From positions 1-34,555 of the forward strand of contig CAJOPM010000122.1 in the NCBI GenBank assembly GCA_905236225.1: a stretch of 34,555 nucleotides of DNA. The letters are read 5' to 3'. Source of the stretch: an uncultured Eubacterium sp. Its GTDB lineage: Bacteria > Bacillota > Clostridia > Lachnospirales > Lachnospiraceae. The notes under the pieces were generated by a model. It was not told the DNA's origin. It saw nothing but the letters and a program-made list of their open reading frames with translations, and made no database searches. The number at the start of each line of letters is the position of its first letter. Positions within the stretch are counted from its first letter, which is position 1. Shown here one piece after another: positions 16,514-26,378 of the stretch. Position numbers and translations under genes: made by a program.

Positions 16514-17068
16514 ATGGACGAGAGATTAAATCAGTATGAAGTTAAGATGGGAAAATCATACGATAATTTAATAAATGAATATGCATCTATCAGAGCCGGA
16601 AGGGCGAATCCACATGTTCTTGACAGCATAAAGGTAGATTATTACGGAACACCTACACCTTTGCAGCAGGTCGCAAACGTATCTGTTCCTGAGCCTAGAT
16701 TAATTCAAATCCAGCCTTGGGAAAACAGTATGGTAAAGGAAATTGAAAAGGCTATTCTTACATCAGATTTAGGGATTAATCCTACTAATGATGGAAAGGC
16801 TATTAGACTGGTATTTCCTGAACTTACCGAAGAAAGAAGAAAAGAGCTTGCAAAAGATGTCAAGAAAAAAGGAGAGAATACCAAGGTTGCAGTCAGAAAT
16901 ATCAGACGTGATGCGAATGATGCAATGAAAAAACTTGGTAAATCCTCGGATATTTCTGAAGATGAGATTAAAGAGCTTGAAGAGGAAATTCAAAAGCTTA
17001 CCGATAGTTATATCAAGAAGATAGATGAGGCCGTTGAGGTCAAGTCTAAAGAGATACTTACAGTATAG
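16514..17068 (+). CDS. frr: Ribosome recycling factor
   Basis: RRF splits post-termination ribosomes together with EF-G. The 184-residue product (family about 185) contains [47 protein letters not shown] and the long C-terminal helix of the three-helix bundle. I start at ATG 16514, with GGGAGG just upstream; the frame is open to 16481, inside pyrH, but that extension is not RRF-like. A hairpin follows before uppS. Confidence 0.97.
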   Translation: MDERLNQYEVKMGKSYDNLINEYASIRAGRANPHVLDSIKVDYYGTPTPLQQVANVSVPEPRLIQIQPWENSMVKEIEKAILTSDLGINPTNDGKAIRLVFPELTEERRKELAKDVKKKGENTKVAVRNIRRDANDAMKKLGKSSDISEDEIKELEEEIQKLTDSYIKKIDEAVEVKSKEILTV

Positions 17069-17091
17069 ATTATTATTAATAAATGTGATTT

Positions 17092-17132
17092 AAAGCCTGT
17101 CTGAGAATATTTAATTGTGCGGACAGGCTTTT
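17092..17132 (+). terminator. Terminator-like hairpin between frr and uppS
   Basis: AAAGCCTGTC (17092-17101) pairs perfectly with GACAGGCTTT (17122-17131) around a 20-base loop, ending in TTTT. The T-run is short, so readthrough into uppS is likely. Confidence 0.65.
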
Positions 17133-17153
17133 GTATAGATTGTGAGGTCGCTT

Positions 17154-17864
17154 ATGAATATACCGCAACATGTAGCCATTATACTTGATGGTAACGGAAG
17201 ATGGGCTAAACAAAAAGGTATGCCGAGAAACTATGGTCATATGCAAGGTGCTAAAACCTTAGAAGAAATAGTAGAAGCTGCATGGGATTTTGGAATTAAA
17301 TATTTGACTGTATATGCTTTTTCGACTGAAAACTGGAACAGACCGGACGGAGAAATACATGCCCTTATGAATTTGTTTAGAACATATCTAAAGAAATGCC
17401 ATAAATTATGTGTAAAGCATAATATTAAGATGAAGATAATTGGTGATATAGAGGGGCTTAGTGAAGATATCCGGGAACTAATTGTAAATCTTGAGGAGAT
17501 ATCAAAGGATTTTACAGGATTAAATCTTGTGATTGCACTTAATTATGGAAGTCGTAATGAGATGATACGTGCAATCAAAAAGATGACACATAAAGTTATA
17601 TCAAACGAAATTCAAATTGATGATATCGATGAGCAGCTTTTTAGTAATATGCTTGATACAGCGAAAATTCCGGATCCGGATTTTTTGATTAGAACGAGTG
17701 GAGAACTAAGGATTTCTAATTATCTTTTGTGGCAAATAGCATATAGTGAACTTTATTTTACTGATGTTGCTTGGCCTGATTTTCATAAAGACAAACTAAA
17801 AGAGGCACTTGATGAATATTCATCAAGACAAAGAAGATTTGGAAAGGTTGATGTAAATGCTTAA
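17154..17864 (+). CDS. uppS: Undecaprenyl diphosphate synthase (isoprenyl transferase)
   Basis: UppS adds eight isoprene units in cis to farnesyl diphosphate, making the lipid carrier for wall synthesis. The 236-residue product has HVAIILDGNGRWAK with catalytic D12, the GHMQGAK substrate helix, VYAFSTENWNRP and the C-terminal RTSGELRISNYLLWQIAYSE. The start is ATG 17154, with GAGG six bases upstream; the GTG at 17142 would add four residues without a better site. It overlaps cdsA by 8 bases. Confidence 0.96.
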   Translation: MNIPQHVAIILDGNGRWAKQKGMPRNYGHMQGAKTLEEIVEAAWDFGIKYLTVYAFSTENWNRPDGEIHALMNLFRTYLKKCHKLCVKHNIKMKIIGDIEGLSEDIRELIVNLEEISKDFTGLNLVIALNYGSRNEMIRAIKKMTHKVISNEIQIDDIDEQLFSNMLDTAKIPDPDFLIRTSGELRISNYLLWQIAYSELYFTDVAWPDFHKDKLKEALDEYSSRQRRFGKVDVNA

Positions 17865-18660
17865 AACGCGTGTTATAAGCGGCGCAATATTAGCGCTGAT
17901 TCTGTTTGTTTTGCTTATTGCAGGCGGTAACTATCTTCTGATAGCTACCGGGGCTGTATCTGTAATTGGTATGTATGAACTTTATAAAGTTTTCAAGATT
18001 CAGAATAATGCAATAGCCTATGTTGGTTATATTGCATCTGTGGTTTATTTTTTAAATCTTAAATTTTCATTTATTGCTGATGTTAAGATGCTGTTTTTGT
18101 TAGCTCTTATTGTTATGCTTTTTATTTTTGTTTTTTCTTATCCTAAAGTACATGCTACCCAGTTGATGGCAGCGTTTTTTGCTATATTTTATGTTGCACT
18201 AATGTTGTCTTGTGTTTATCTCACAAGAGAGCTTGAGGCAGGGAAATATTTAGTTTGGCTTATTTTCATATGCTCATGGGTTTGTGATACTTGTGCTTAT
18301 TTTGTTGGGGTAAAATTTGGAAAGCATAAGATGGCACCTGTTTTAAGTCCCAAAAAATCAAAAGAAGGTGCGATAGGAGGTATAGTCGGCTCGGCCGTAA
18401 TTGCGCTTCTATTTGGAATAATATTTGGAAGAAATATGGATATGAGTTTTACGCAGATACTGCTTTTCCCGGTTATTTGTGCTATTGGCGGTTTTATTTC
18501 AATGATAGGTGATTTAGCTGCATCAGCTATAAAAAGATTTTATGAAATCAAGGATTATGGCAATCTTATACCCGGACATGGAGGTATTTTGGACAGGTTT
18601 GACAGCGTAATTATTACAGCGCCAATAGTTTACTATTTGTCGGTTTATTTTTTTAGATAA
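17857..18660 (+). CDS. cdsA: Phosphatidate cytidylyltransferase (CDP-diacylglycerol synthase)
   Basis: CdsA makes CDP-diacylglycerol from phosphatidic acid and CTP in the membrane. The 267-residue product is very hydrophobic, with about seven or eight membrane helices. It carries the cdsA signature near the C-terminus: SAIKRFYEIKDYGNLIPGHG then GILDRFDS. ATG 17857 overlaps the uppS stop by 8 bases, so translation is coupled. The length is typical. Confidence 0.96.
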   Translation: MLKTRVISGAILALILFVLLIAGGNYLLIATGAVSVIGMYELYKVFKIQNNAIAYVGYIASVVYFLNLKFSFIADVKMLFLLALIVMLFIFVFSYPKVHATQLMAAFFAIFYVALMLSCVYLTRELEAGKYLVWLIFICSWVCDTCAYFVGVKFGKHKMAPVLSPKKSKEGAIGGIVGSAVIALLFGIIFGRNMDMSFTQILLFPVICAIGGFISMIGDLAASAIKRFYEIKDYGNLIPGHGGILDRFDSVIITAPIVYYLSVYFFR

Positions 18661-18671
18661 GAGTGATTAAA

Positions 18672-19823
18672 ATGAGAAAAATTTCAATTTTAGGTTCGAC
18701 CGGTTCTATAGGAACTCAAACATTATCTGTAATTGAAGAACAAAAAGATATAAAGGTAGTAGCTTTATCGGCAGGAAAGAACATTGAACTTTTAGAAAAA
18801 CAAATTAGAGCATTTAACCCACATATTGTTTCCGTTGCGGATGAGGATGATGCAAAAAAACTAAAGGTTGCAACCAAAGATATTTCTAATCTGGTCATTA
18901 TGCATGGTATGGAAGGTTTAGAAGCAGTTGCCACAGAAAAAGACGCAGAGGTTGTAGTTACGGCAATAGTTGGAATGCTGGGAATTAAACCGACGATTGC
19001 TGCGATTAATGCCGGTAAAGATATTGCATTGGCAAATAAAGAGACATTAGTTTGTGCCGGACACATAATCATGCCGCTTGCTGCAAAAACGGGCGTAAAA
19101 ATTATTCCTGTTGACAGTGAACATTCAGCGATTTTTCAATCATTAAACGGAGAGAGAGCTAATCATATAAATAAAATTCTACTTACAGCTTCAGGCGGGG
19201 CATTTAGAGGCATGAATAAAAGCATGCTTTGTAATGTTACGGTTGAACAGGCGCTCAAACATCCAAATTGGTCGATGGGAAAAAAAGTTACTATTGACTC
19301 TGCTACACTGGTGAATAAAGGATTAGAAGTAATTGAGGCACATTGGCTCTTTGGCGTTGAACCTGATAAAATATGTGTTTTAATACATCCGCAAAGCATT
19401 GTTCACTCTATGGTGGAGTATGTTGACGGAGCAGTTATAGCGCAACTTGGCGTTCCAACAATGAGACTGCCTATACAGTATGCTCTTTATTATCCTATAA
19501 GAAGACCTCTTTTGGGTACTAAGCTGGATTTATTTGATGTAGCCAAGTTGGAATTTTATAAGCCTGATATCGATACTTTTAAAGGTTTAAAGCTTGCATA
19601 TGATGCTATAAATAAAGGTGGAAATATGCCGACGATTTTTAATGCTGCAAATGAAGAAGCAGTAAAATTGTTTCTAGATAACAAGATTAAATTTCTTGAT
19701 ATATATGATGTGATTTGCAGACAAATGGATGATATGCAATATATTGAAGAGCCTACAATAAATCAGATTTTAGATGATCAGCAGATGATTATTGAGAATA
19801 TAAATAGCCAATTTGCGAGGTAA
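18672..19823 (+). CDS. dxr: 1-deoxy-D-xylulose 5-phosphate reductoisomerase
   Basis: Dxr turns DXP into MEP with NADPH, the committed step of the non-mevalonate isoprenoid pathway. The 383-residue product has the NADPH loop ILGSTGSIGTQTL at the N-terminus, ANKETLVCAG, the metal/substrate segment VDSEHSAIFQSL, TASGGAFRG, HPNWSMGKKVTIDSATLVNKG and the late NAANEEAVKLFL. I start at ATG 18672, because MRKISILGSTGSIG is the usual N-terminus; GTG 18663 would add three residues. It sits in the conserved uppS-cdsA-dxr-rseP-ispG-polC order. Confidence 0.97.
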   Translation: MRKISILGSTGSIGTQTLSVIEEQKDIKVVALSAGKNIELLEKQIRAFNPHIVSVADEDDAKKLKVATKDISNLVIMHGMEGLEAVATEKDAEVVVTAIVGMLGIKPTIAAINAGKDIALANKETLVCAGHIIMPLAAKTGVKIIPVDSEHSAIFQSLNGERANHINKILLTASGGAFRGMNKSMLCNVTVEQALKHPNWSMGKKVTIDSATLVNKGLEVIEAHWLFGVEPDKICVLIHPQSIVHSMVEYVDGAVIAQLGVPTMRLPIQYALYYPIRRPLLGTKLDLFDVAKLEFYKPDIDTFKGLKLAYDAINKGGNMPTIFNAANEEAVKLFLDNKIKFLDIYDVICRQMDDMQYIEEPTINQILDDQQMIIENINSQFAR

Positions 19824-19831
19824 GGATAGAA

Positions 19832-20881
19832 TTGATTGTATTAAAGATAATAATTGCAATTATAATTTTTAGCATAATTATAATATTTCATGAATTTGGG
19901 CATTTTTTACTGGCAAAATTAAATGATATTCAAGTGAATGAATTTTCGCTTGGGTTTGGACCGACAATAGTCAGTATTCAGGGAAAAGAAACTAAATTTT
20001 CTCTCAAATTGTTGCCTTTTGGAGGTTCATGTGCAATGGAAGGCGAAGATGGTGATAGCGATAGCAAGAGAGCTTATTCTAATAAAAGTGTTTTAGCGAG
20101 GTTTTGCGTTGTCGCAGCAGGTCCTGTATTTAACTTTATAATGGCTTTTATATTTTCTGTTATATTGATTGGTAGTATTGGAATTGATCTTCCTGAGATT
20201 TCTCAGGTTATGGATGGATATCCGGCACAAGAAGCGGGAATTTTGGAAAATGATAAGATTATTAAATTAGACAACACCAAAATTTATACGTTTAGAGATG
20301 TCTCTATGTATACGTTCTTCCACTCGGGGCAAAAAATTAATGTAACATATCAAAGGGGTGATGAGATTTATAATACAGTTATCACACCGCGATATGACAA
20401 AGAGTCTGATGCATATTATATAGGTTTATATGGCAGCTCAAACAGAAGTAAAGTTGGTGCGCTTAGTGTTATCGGATATGGAATACATGAGGTTAAATAT
20501 TGGATTAGTTACACTATCCATTCGCTTTTTTGGCTTCTAACAGGTCGTATAAGCCTTAATGATATGTCTGGACCGGTTGGTATAATACAGACAATAGGTA
20601 ATACATATGAAGCTGGTATGCAGTCGGGAGGATTAACGCTTGCAGTTGTTAATCTTTTGAATATTTCAATATTGTTATCGGCTAACTTAGGTGTGGTTAA
20701 CCTGATTCCGTTTCCGGCTTTAGATGGCGGAAGATTGCTTTTTATGATAATAGAAGGAATCAGACGTAAAAAAATTAATCCTGACAAAGAAGGGTATGTG
20801 CATTTTATTGGGTTTGTAATTTTGTTAGGATTTATGGCTATTGTGCTATTTAATGATATCAGGAAATTGTTTTTACAATAA
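19832..20881 (+). CDS. rseP: Site-2 protease RseP (RasP), zinc metalloprotease
   Basis: RseP/RasP cuts membrane segments of anti-sigma factors and signal-peptide remnants. The 349-residue protein begins with a hydrophobic helix holding the zinc site HEFGH (residues 20-24). A second membrane segment follows near 90-115 (GPVFNFIMAF), then one PDZ domain (about 120-200), and the C-terminal NLIPFPALDGGRLLF supplies the third zinc ligand (Asp). The start is TTG 19832 after AAGGAT, with no better ATG upstream. This unusual start codon fits family N-termini that begin just before the first helix. It ends 22 bases before ispG. Confidence 0.95.
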   Translation: MIVLKIIIAIIIFSIIIIFHEFGHFLLAKLNDIQVNEFSLGFGPTIVSIQGKETKFSLKLLPFGGSCAMEGEDGDSDSKRAYSNKSVLARFCVVAAGPVFNFIMAFIFSVILIGSIGIDLPEISQVMDGYPAQEAGILENDKIIKLDNTKIYTFRDVSMYTFFHSGQKINVTYQRGDEIYNTVITPRYDKESDAYYIGLYGSSNRSKVGALSVIGYGIHEVKYWISYTIHSLFWLLTGRISLNDMSGPVGIIQTIGNTYEAGMQSGGLTLAVVNLLNISILLSANLGVVNLIPFPALDGGRLLFMIIEGIRRKKINPDKEGYVHFIGFVILLGFMAIVLFNDIRKLFLQ

Positions 20882-20903
20882 AGAGTCAACAGGTAGTTTA
20901 ATT

Positions 20904-21962
20904 ATGATTACAAGAAGAAAATCAGATGTAATAAAAATTAAGGACATATATATCGGCGGAGATAATCCTATAGCTATTCAATCTATGGCAAATGTTGCAA
21001 CGACTGATACGGATGCGGTTATCAAACAGATTTTAAGTTTAGAAGAAGCAGGTTGCGATATTATGAGAGTCGCTGTATCTGATATGGAAGCAGCTAAGGC
21101 AATTTCTGTAATACAAAAGCATATACATATTCCGCTTGTAGCTGATATACATTTTGACTATAGGCTTGCGATTGCGGCCATGGAGTATGGAGCCGACAAG
21201 ATACGTATTAATCCCGGAAATATTGGCTCTTTTGATAGAATAAGAGCTGTTGTAGAAAGAGCAAAACAAGGGAATATACCAATAAGAGTAGGTGTAAATT
21301 CCGGTTCTTTAGAAAAAGATATCATAAAAAAGTACGGTGGAGTGACTGCAGCGGGATTAGTTGAGAGTGCGCTTGATAAAGTAAAGATTATAGAAGATAT
21401 GGGATATAAAAATCTTGTTATCAGCATTAAATCATCTGATGTAATGATGTGTGTGGATGCTCATAAAATGATAGCTGATAAGACTCCCTATCCTTTGCAT
21501 GTTGGTATTACTGAAGCGGGAACGCCATTTAGCGGGAATATTAAGTCGGCGATAGGCCTTGGACTTATTATCGGAGCAGGAATCGGAGATACCATTAGAG
21601 TCTCACTTACATCTGATCCAATAGAAGAAATAAAATCAGCTAAAGAAATACTTAAAACACTTGGCATAAGGAAATCAGGCATTGATGTAGTGTCATGTCC
21701 GACATGTGGACGCACAAAAATTGATTTGATTTCTTTGGCAGAAAAAGTGAACGATATTACCGATAATTATGATGCAAACCTTAAGGTGGCTGTTATGGGA
21801 TGCGCGGTTAACGGACCTGGTGAAGCTAAAGAGGCAGATCTTGGAATAGCCGGAGGATGTGGTGAAGGACTTATATTCTCGAAAGGAGAGATTATAAAAA
21901 AAGTTCCGGAAGATATGCTTTTGGCTGAATTTACAAAAGAACTAGAAAAACTTTTAAATTAG
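20904..21962 (+). CDS. ispG: 4-hydroxy-3-methylbut-2-en-1-yl diphosphate synthase IspG
   Basis: IspG reduces MEcPP to HMBPP with a 4Fe-4S cluster, the penultimate step of the MEP pathway. The 352-residue product has the TIM-barrel half (DIHFDYRLAIAAMEYGADK and RINPGN) and the cluster domain with VSCPTCGRT (two Cys) and GCAVNGPGE (third Cys). The C-terminal GIAGGCGEGL is also typical. I choose ATG 20904, since MITRRKSDVIKI matches IspG starts; the open frame to 20841 lies inside rseP. The upstream ribosome site is poor, so coupling to rseP is possible. Confidence 0.96.
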   Translation: MITRRKSDVIKIKDIYIGGDNPIAIQSMANVATTDTDAVIKQILSLEEAGCDIMRVAVSDMEAAKAISVIQKHIHIPLVADIHFDYRLAIAAMEYGADKIRINPGNIGSFDRIRAVVERAKQGNIPIRVGVNSGSLEKDIIKKYGGVTAAGLVESALDKVKIIEDMGYKNLVISIKSSDVMMCVDAHKMIADKTPYPLHVGITEAGTPFSGNIKSAIGLGLIIGAGIGDTIRVSLTSDPIEEIKSAKEILKTLGIRKSGIDVVSCPTCGRTKIDLISLAEKVNDITDNYDANLKVAVMGCAVNGPGEAKEADLGIAGGCGEGLIFSKGEIIKKVPEDMLLAEFTKELEKLLN

Positions 21963-21974
21963 TCGGGTGATAAA

Positions 21975-24900
21975 ATGTCAAAAAGCTTTCAGGAAGTATT
22001 TCAGGGATTAAATTTTTCCGAAGATGAAAAAAATGTATTTTTAGAATCCACAATAGAAAGACTTTCAGTTAACAAGAAAAAAACTTATTTCAGAGTTTAT
22101 TTATCAGCACATCATCTAATTGAAAAAAAATATATTATAGCACTTGAAAATCGTATAAAATCTCAGATTTTCAGTAATGAAAATACCATTGTAAAAGTAT
22201 ATGAAAAATTTGATCTTTCATCACTTTATAATGCTAAATATCTTTGGGAGCAATATAAAGACAGTATCTTTTACGAGTTAAAGAGCATTAATATGCTTGA
22301 CTATCAGATACTTAGTGATGCAAAGATCGAATTTATCGATGAGCGCAAGATGCTTATACGTATAGAAGAGACAATCATTGCTGAAGAAAGAGCGGCAAAG
22401 CTTATAGAGTATCTTGATAAAGTATTTTCTGAGAGGTGTGGTATTGATTTAGAGATTCGGGTTGAGTATATAAGAGGAAATTTCGAAAAAGAAAAAGAGA
22501 TATCTAAATACGAGATGGATATGCAGATTAGCCGAATTATAGACTCTAAGGCTGAGCATTTAAATCAAAAAGAAGCAAGCGTTAATAAAGCTAAGATTGA
22601 TACTAATGATGTTCTTAAGAAAAGGCATTCTTTAAAAGATAAAGGCAAACAAATAAAAAAGCAAAATTCATCTGTAATATTTGGCTATGACTTTGATGAG
22701 AGTGAATTTAGTGATATTAACAGCATCGAAGGTGAAAATGTTGAGGTTATTATAAGAGGAGAGATTATATCACTTGATGAAAGGGAACTTAAGAACTCTA
22801 AATATCTTATTACATTTGCAATAACAGATTTTACTGATACAATTAAAGCTAAGATTTTCCTTAAGCAAGAGATGTATGAAGAGATTATTCCTGTGCTTAA
22901 AAAGGGTGAGTTTGTTTTTGTAAAGGGAAATATAACGTTTGACTCTTATGATAAAGAAGTGATGATTTCGCATGTAAAGGGCATAAAAAAAGCGGCTGAC
23001 TTTAGAAGTGTTCGTGAAGATGATTATCCGCAAAAGAGGGTAGAGCTTCATTGTCATACAAAAATGTCTGAGATGGATGCTGTCACTGATGTCAAAGATT
23101 TGATAAAACGCGCAAAAAAATGGGGACATAAAGCCCTTGCAGTTACAGATCATGGAGTAGTGCAGGCATTTACCGATGCAAACCATGCAGTTGACCCTTC
23201 GGATGATTTTAAGGTTATATATGGTGTTGAGGCTTATTTAGTAGATGATTTAAAAACAGTCATATTCAATAATAAAGGGCAAACCCTTTTAGATGATTTT
23301 GTGGTCTTTGATATAGAGACCACCGGTTTTAATGCCCAAAATTGCAATATTATCGAAATAGGTGCAGTTAAAATTTCCAAAGGAAAAATTGTTGATAATT
23401 TCTCAAGCTTTGTTAATCCGCATAAACCTATACCTCTTAGAATTGAACAATTAACACAAATTAAGGATGAAATGGTCATAGATGCGCCGGATATCAGCGT
23501 AGTATTAAAAGACTTTATGGAATTTTGCAAAGGATGTGTGCTTGTTGCACATAATGCGGAATTTGATACCGGGTTTATAAAGAAAAACTGCGAGGATTTA
23601 TCTATAGAATATGATTTTACGCATGTTGACACTATGCAGATATCAAGAATGCTTCTAACTGATCTTGGCAAGCATACATTAGACCGAATTGCCAAATATC
23701 TTAAAATTCCGCTTGAAAGCCATCACAGAGCAGTGGATGATGCAAAGTGTACAGCTCAGATTTTCCTGCGATTTATAAAAATGTTTGAAGATCTTGATAT
23801 AAATAATCTTAGCCAGATAGAGAAGATGGCCAAAACTTCTGTAGACTTGGTTATGAAATCCCCCTCGTATCATGCGATAATACTTGCTACTAATGATATT
23901 GGCAGAATTAATTTATATAGATTGATAAGCCTCTCACACCTTAAATACTTTTATAAAAGGCCTAGAATACCTAAGAGCGAATATATGAAATATAAAGAAG
24001 GCCTTATTATTGGAAGCGCGTGTGAAGCAGGTGAATTATACAGAGCGATATTAGACGGGGCCAGTCCTGAGCGTATATCAAAACTAGTTGAATTTTATGA
24101 TTATCTTGAAATACAGCCATTGGGAAATAACGAATTTTTGACTTTAGGAGATGATCCGCGCCTTAAATCGATGGAGGAAGTTAAACAGATTAATATGCAG
24201 ATTGTTAAACTTGCCGAGCAGTTTGATAAGCCGTGTGTTGCAACGTGTGATGTGCATTTTATGGATCCTGAGGATGAAGTGTACAGAAGAATTATAATGG
24301 CGGGTAAAGGGTTTAAAGATGCAGACAATCAGGCGCCGCTTTATCTTAGAACAACCAAAGAAATGCTTGAGGAGTTTTCGTATTTAGGAGATGAAAAGGC
24401 AAAAGAAGTAGTTATAACAAATACGAATAAAATAGCAGATATGTGTGAGAAAATATCGCCGGTACGCCCTGATAAATGTCCGCCGGTAATAGAAAATTCA
24501 GATCAAACACTTAGAAAAATCTGTTATGATAAAGCGCATGATATGTATGGGGATGACTTGCCGAAAATTGTTGAAGAAAGACTCGAAAGAGAACTTACAT
24601 CAATTATTTCCAATGGATATGCAGTAATGTATATTATTGCGCAAAAACTTGTATGGAAATCAGTAGAAGATGGATATTTGGTCGGTTCTAGAGGATCTGT
24701 TGGCTCTTCGTTTGTGGCTACTATGTCAGGAATTACTGAAGTTAATCCGCTTAGGGCTCATTATAGATGCGAAAATTGTAAATACAGTGATTTTGATTCT
24801 GAGCTTGTACTATCATATGGTGGAAAATCCGGATGCGATATGCCTGATAAAACATGTCCTGTATGTGGCAAGCCGCTTACAAAAGATGGTTTTGATATTC

Positions 24901-26378
24901 CGTTTGAGACTTTTTTGGGATTTAAAGGTAATAAGGAGCCTGATATCGACCTTAACTTTTCCGGAGAATACCAAGGTAAGGCTCATAGATATACCGAGGT
25001 AATATTCGGTAAAGGACAAACTTTTAAGGCCGGCACAATCGGTGGATTGGCAGATAAGACGGCATATGGTTATGTGAAAAATTATTATGAAGAAAGAGGC
25101 ATTAGTAAGCGAAACTGTGAGATAGAACGTTTATTACAAGGATGCGTGGGAATAAAAAGAACAACAGGCCAACATCCCGGAGGTATTGTTGTTCTTCCAA
25201 AGGGTGAGGATATGAATACATTTACACCGATTCAGCATCCGGCCAATGATATGACATCTGACGTTATAACTACGCATTTTGATTATCATTCTATTGATCA
25301 TAATTTGTTAAAACTTGATATATTGGGACATGACGATCCGACTATGATCAGAATGCTTGAAGATATTACGAATGTTAAAGCGACAAAAATTCCATTAGAT
25401 GATAAGAAAGTAATGTCGCTTTTCAAAGATACCAGTGCGCTTAACGTAACCGCACAGCAACTTAGAGGAATATCTTTAGGTTCTCTTGGTGTGCCTGAAT
25501 TTGGTACGGAATTTGTTATGCAAATGCTTGAAGATACAAAGCCTACATCTTTTTCCGATCTTATTAGAATATCAGGTTTATCACACGGAACCGATGTATG
25601 GTTATCTAATGCGCAAACTCTTATACAAGAGGGAAAAGCTACTATTTCTACTGCGATATGTACGCGTGATGATATTATGATTTACCTTATATCTATGGGA
25701 ATTGAGAGTGAAACCTCATTTACTATCATGGAATCAGTCAGAAAAGGTAAGGGGCTTAAACCGGAGTGGGAAGAGATTATGAAAGAACATGGCGTCCCGG
25801 ATTGGTATATTTGGTCGTGTAAGAAGATTAAATATATGTTTCCGAAGGCTCATGCTGCAGCATATGTAATGATGGCGTGGAGAATTGCTTATTTTAAAGT
25901 GTACTATCCACTTGCGTATTATGCAGCCTTTTTCAGTATCAGAGCAACAGATTTTAATTATGAGCTTATGTGTATGGGGCAGGAACGTTTGGGCACATAT
26001 ATGGATGATTATGAAAAAAGGAAGGATACACTTAGCAAAAAAGAGAAAGATACTCTAAAAGACATGAGAATAGTATGGGAAATGTATGCCAGAGGTTTTG
26101 AATTTTGTAAATTTGATATATATAAAGCTAAAGCAAGACATTTTCAGATTATAGATAACAAGTTGATGCCTTCGCTTTCTTCAATAGAAGGTCTTGGAGA
26201 AAAAGCCGCTGATGCAGTGGAAGAAGCGGCAAAAAACGGCAAGTTCTTATCAAAAGATGATTTCAGAGAAAGAACTAAAACCAGTAAAACAGTTGTGGAT
26301 TTAATGTCCAGGCTTGGAATACTTAGTGATTTGCCCCAGACCAACCAGTTATCGGTATTTGATATGCTTATGGATTAA
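21975..26378 (+). CDS. polC: DNA polymerase III alpha subunit, PolC type
   Basis: PolC is the replicative polymerase of low-GC Gram-positives, with built-in proofreading. The 1467-residue product shows every part in order: N-terminal domain (about 1-230); OB fold (about 235-340, NVEVIIRGEI); PHP domain from about 355 (ELHCHTKMSEMDAV, VTDHG) split by the DEDDh exonuclease (VVFDIETTGF near 442, HNAEFDTGF, HHRAVDDAK); zinc finger near 931 (CENC then CPVCGKP); palm with EPDIDLNFSGEYQ near 988 and LKLDILGHDDPT near 1113; and the C-terminal KAHAAAYVMMAWRIAYFK region. Nothing is broken. Its stop overlaps the convergent gene by 11 bases. Confidence 0.98.
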   Translation: MSKSFQEVFQGLNFSEDEKNVFLESTIERLSVNKKKTYFRVYLSAHHLIEKKYIIALENRIKSQIFSNENTIVKVYEKFDLSSLYNAKYLWEQYKDSIFYELKSINMLDYQILSDAKIEFIDERKMLIRIEETIIAEERAAKLIEYLDKVFSERCGIDLEIRVEYIRGNFEKEKEISKYEMDMQISRIIDSKAEHLNQKEASVNKAKIDTNDVLKKRHSLKDKGKQIKKQNSSVIFGYDFDESEFSDINSIEGENVEVIIRGEIISLDERELKNSKYLITFAITDFTDTIKAKIFLKQEMYEEIIPVLKKGEFVFVKGNITFDSYDKEVMISHVKGIKKAADFRSVREDDYPQKRVELHCHTKMSEMDAVTDVKDLIKRAKKWGHKALAVTDHGVVQAFTDANHAVDPSDDFKVIYGVEAYLVDDLKTVIFNNKGQTLLDDFVVFDIETTGFNAQNCNIIEIGAVKISKGKIVDNFSSFVNPHKPIPLRIEQLTQIKDEMVIDAPDISVVLKDFMEFCKGCVLVAHNAEFDTGFIKKNCEDLSIEYDFTHVDTMQISRMLLTDLGKHTLDRIAKYLKIPLESHHRAVDDAKCTAQIFLRFIKMFEDLDINNLSQIEKMAKTSVDLVMKSPSYHAIILATNDIGRINLYRLISLSHLKYFYKRPRIPKSEYMKYKEGLIIGSACEAGELYRAILDGASPERISKLVEFYDYLEIQPLGNNEFLTLGDDPRLKSMEEVKQINMQIVKLAEQFDKPCVATCDVHFMDPEDEVYRRIIMAGKGFKDADNQAPLYLRTTKEMLEEFSYLGDEKAKEVVITNTNKIADMCEKISPVRPDKCPPVIENSDQTLRKICYDKAHDMYGDDLPKIVEERLERELTSIISNGYAVMYIIAQKLVWKSVEDGYLVGSRGSVGSSFVATMSGITEVNPLRAHYRCENCKYSDFDSELVLSYGGKSGCDMPDKTCPVCGKPLTKDGFDIPFETFLGFKGNKEPDIDLNFSGEYQGKAHRYTEVIFGKGQTFKAGTIGGLADKTAYGYVKNYYEERGISKRNCEIERLLQGCVGIKRTTGQHPGGIVVLPKGEDMNTFTPIQHPANDMTSDVITTHFDYHSIDHNLLKLDILGHDDPTMIRMLEDITNVKATKIPLDDKKVMSLFKDTSALNVTAQQLRGISLGSLGVPEFGTEFVMQMLEDTKPTSFSDLIRISGLSHGTDVWLSNAQTLIQEGKATISTAICTRDDIMIYLISMGIESETSFTIMESVRKGKGLKPEWEEIMKEHGVPDWYIWSCKKIKYMFPKAHAAAYVMMAWRIAYFKVYYPLAYYAAFFSIRATDFNYELMCMGQERLGTYMDDYEKRKDTLSKKEKDTLKDMRIVWEMYARGFEFCKFDIYKAKARHFQIIDNKLMPSLSSIEGLGEKAADAVEEAAKNGKFLSKDDFRERTKTSKTVVDLMSRLGILSDLPQTNQLSVFDMLMD

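Noticed and set aside
20509-20889. 126-residue minus-strand open frame near the end of rseP
   Set aside because: It is fully antisense to the conserved C-terminal zinc-site region of rseP and has no promoter or ribosome site.
23234-23695. 153-residue minus-strand open frame
   Set aside because: It lies wholly within the proofreading exonuclease part of polC on the other strand, has no ribosome site and its composition mirrors the polC codons.
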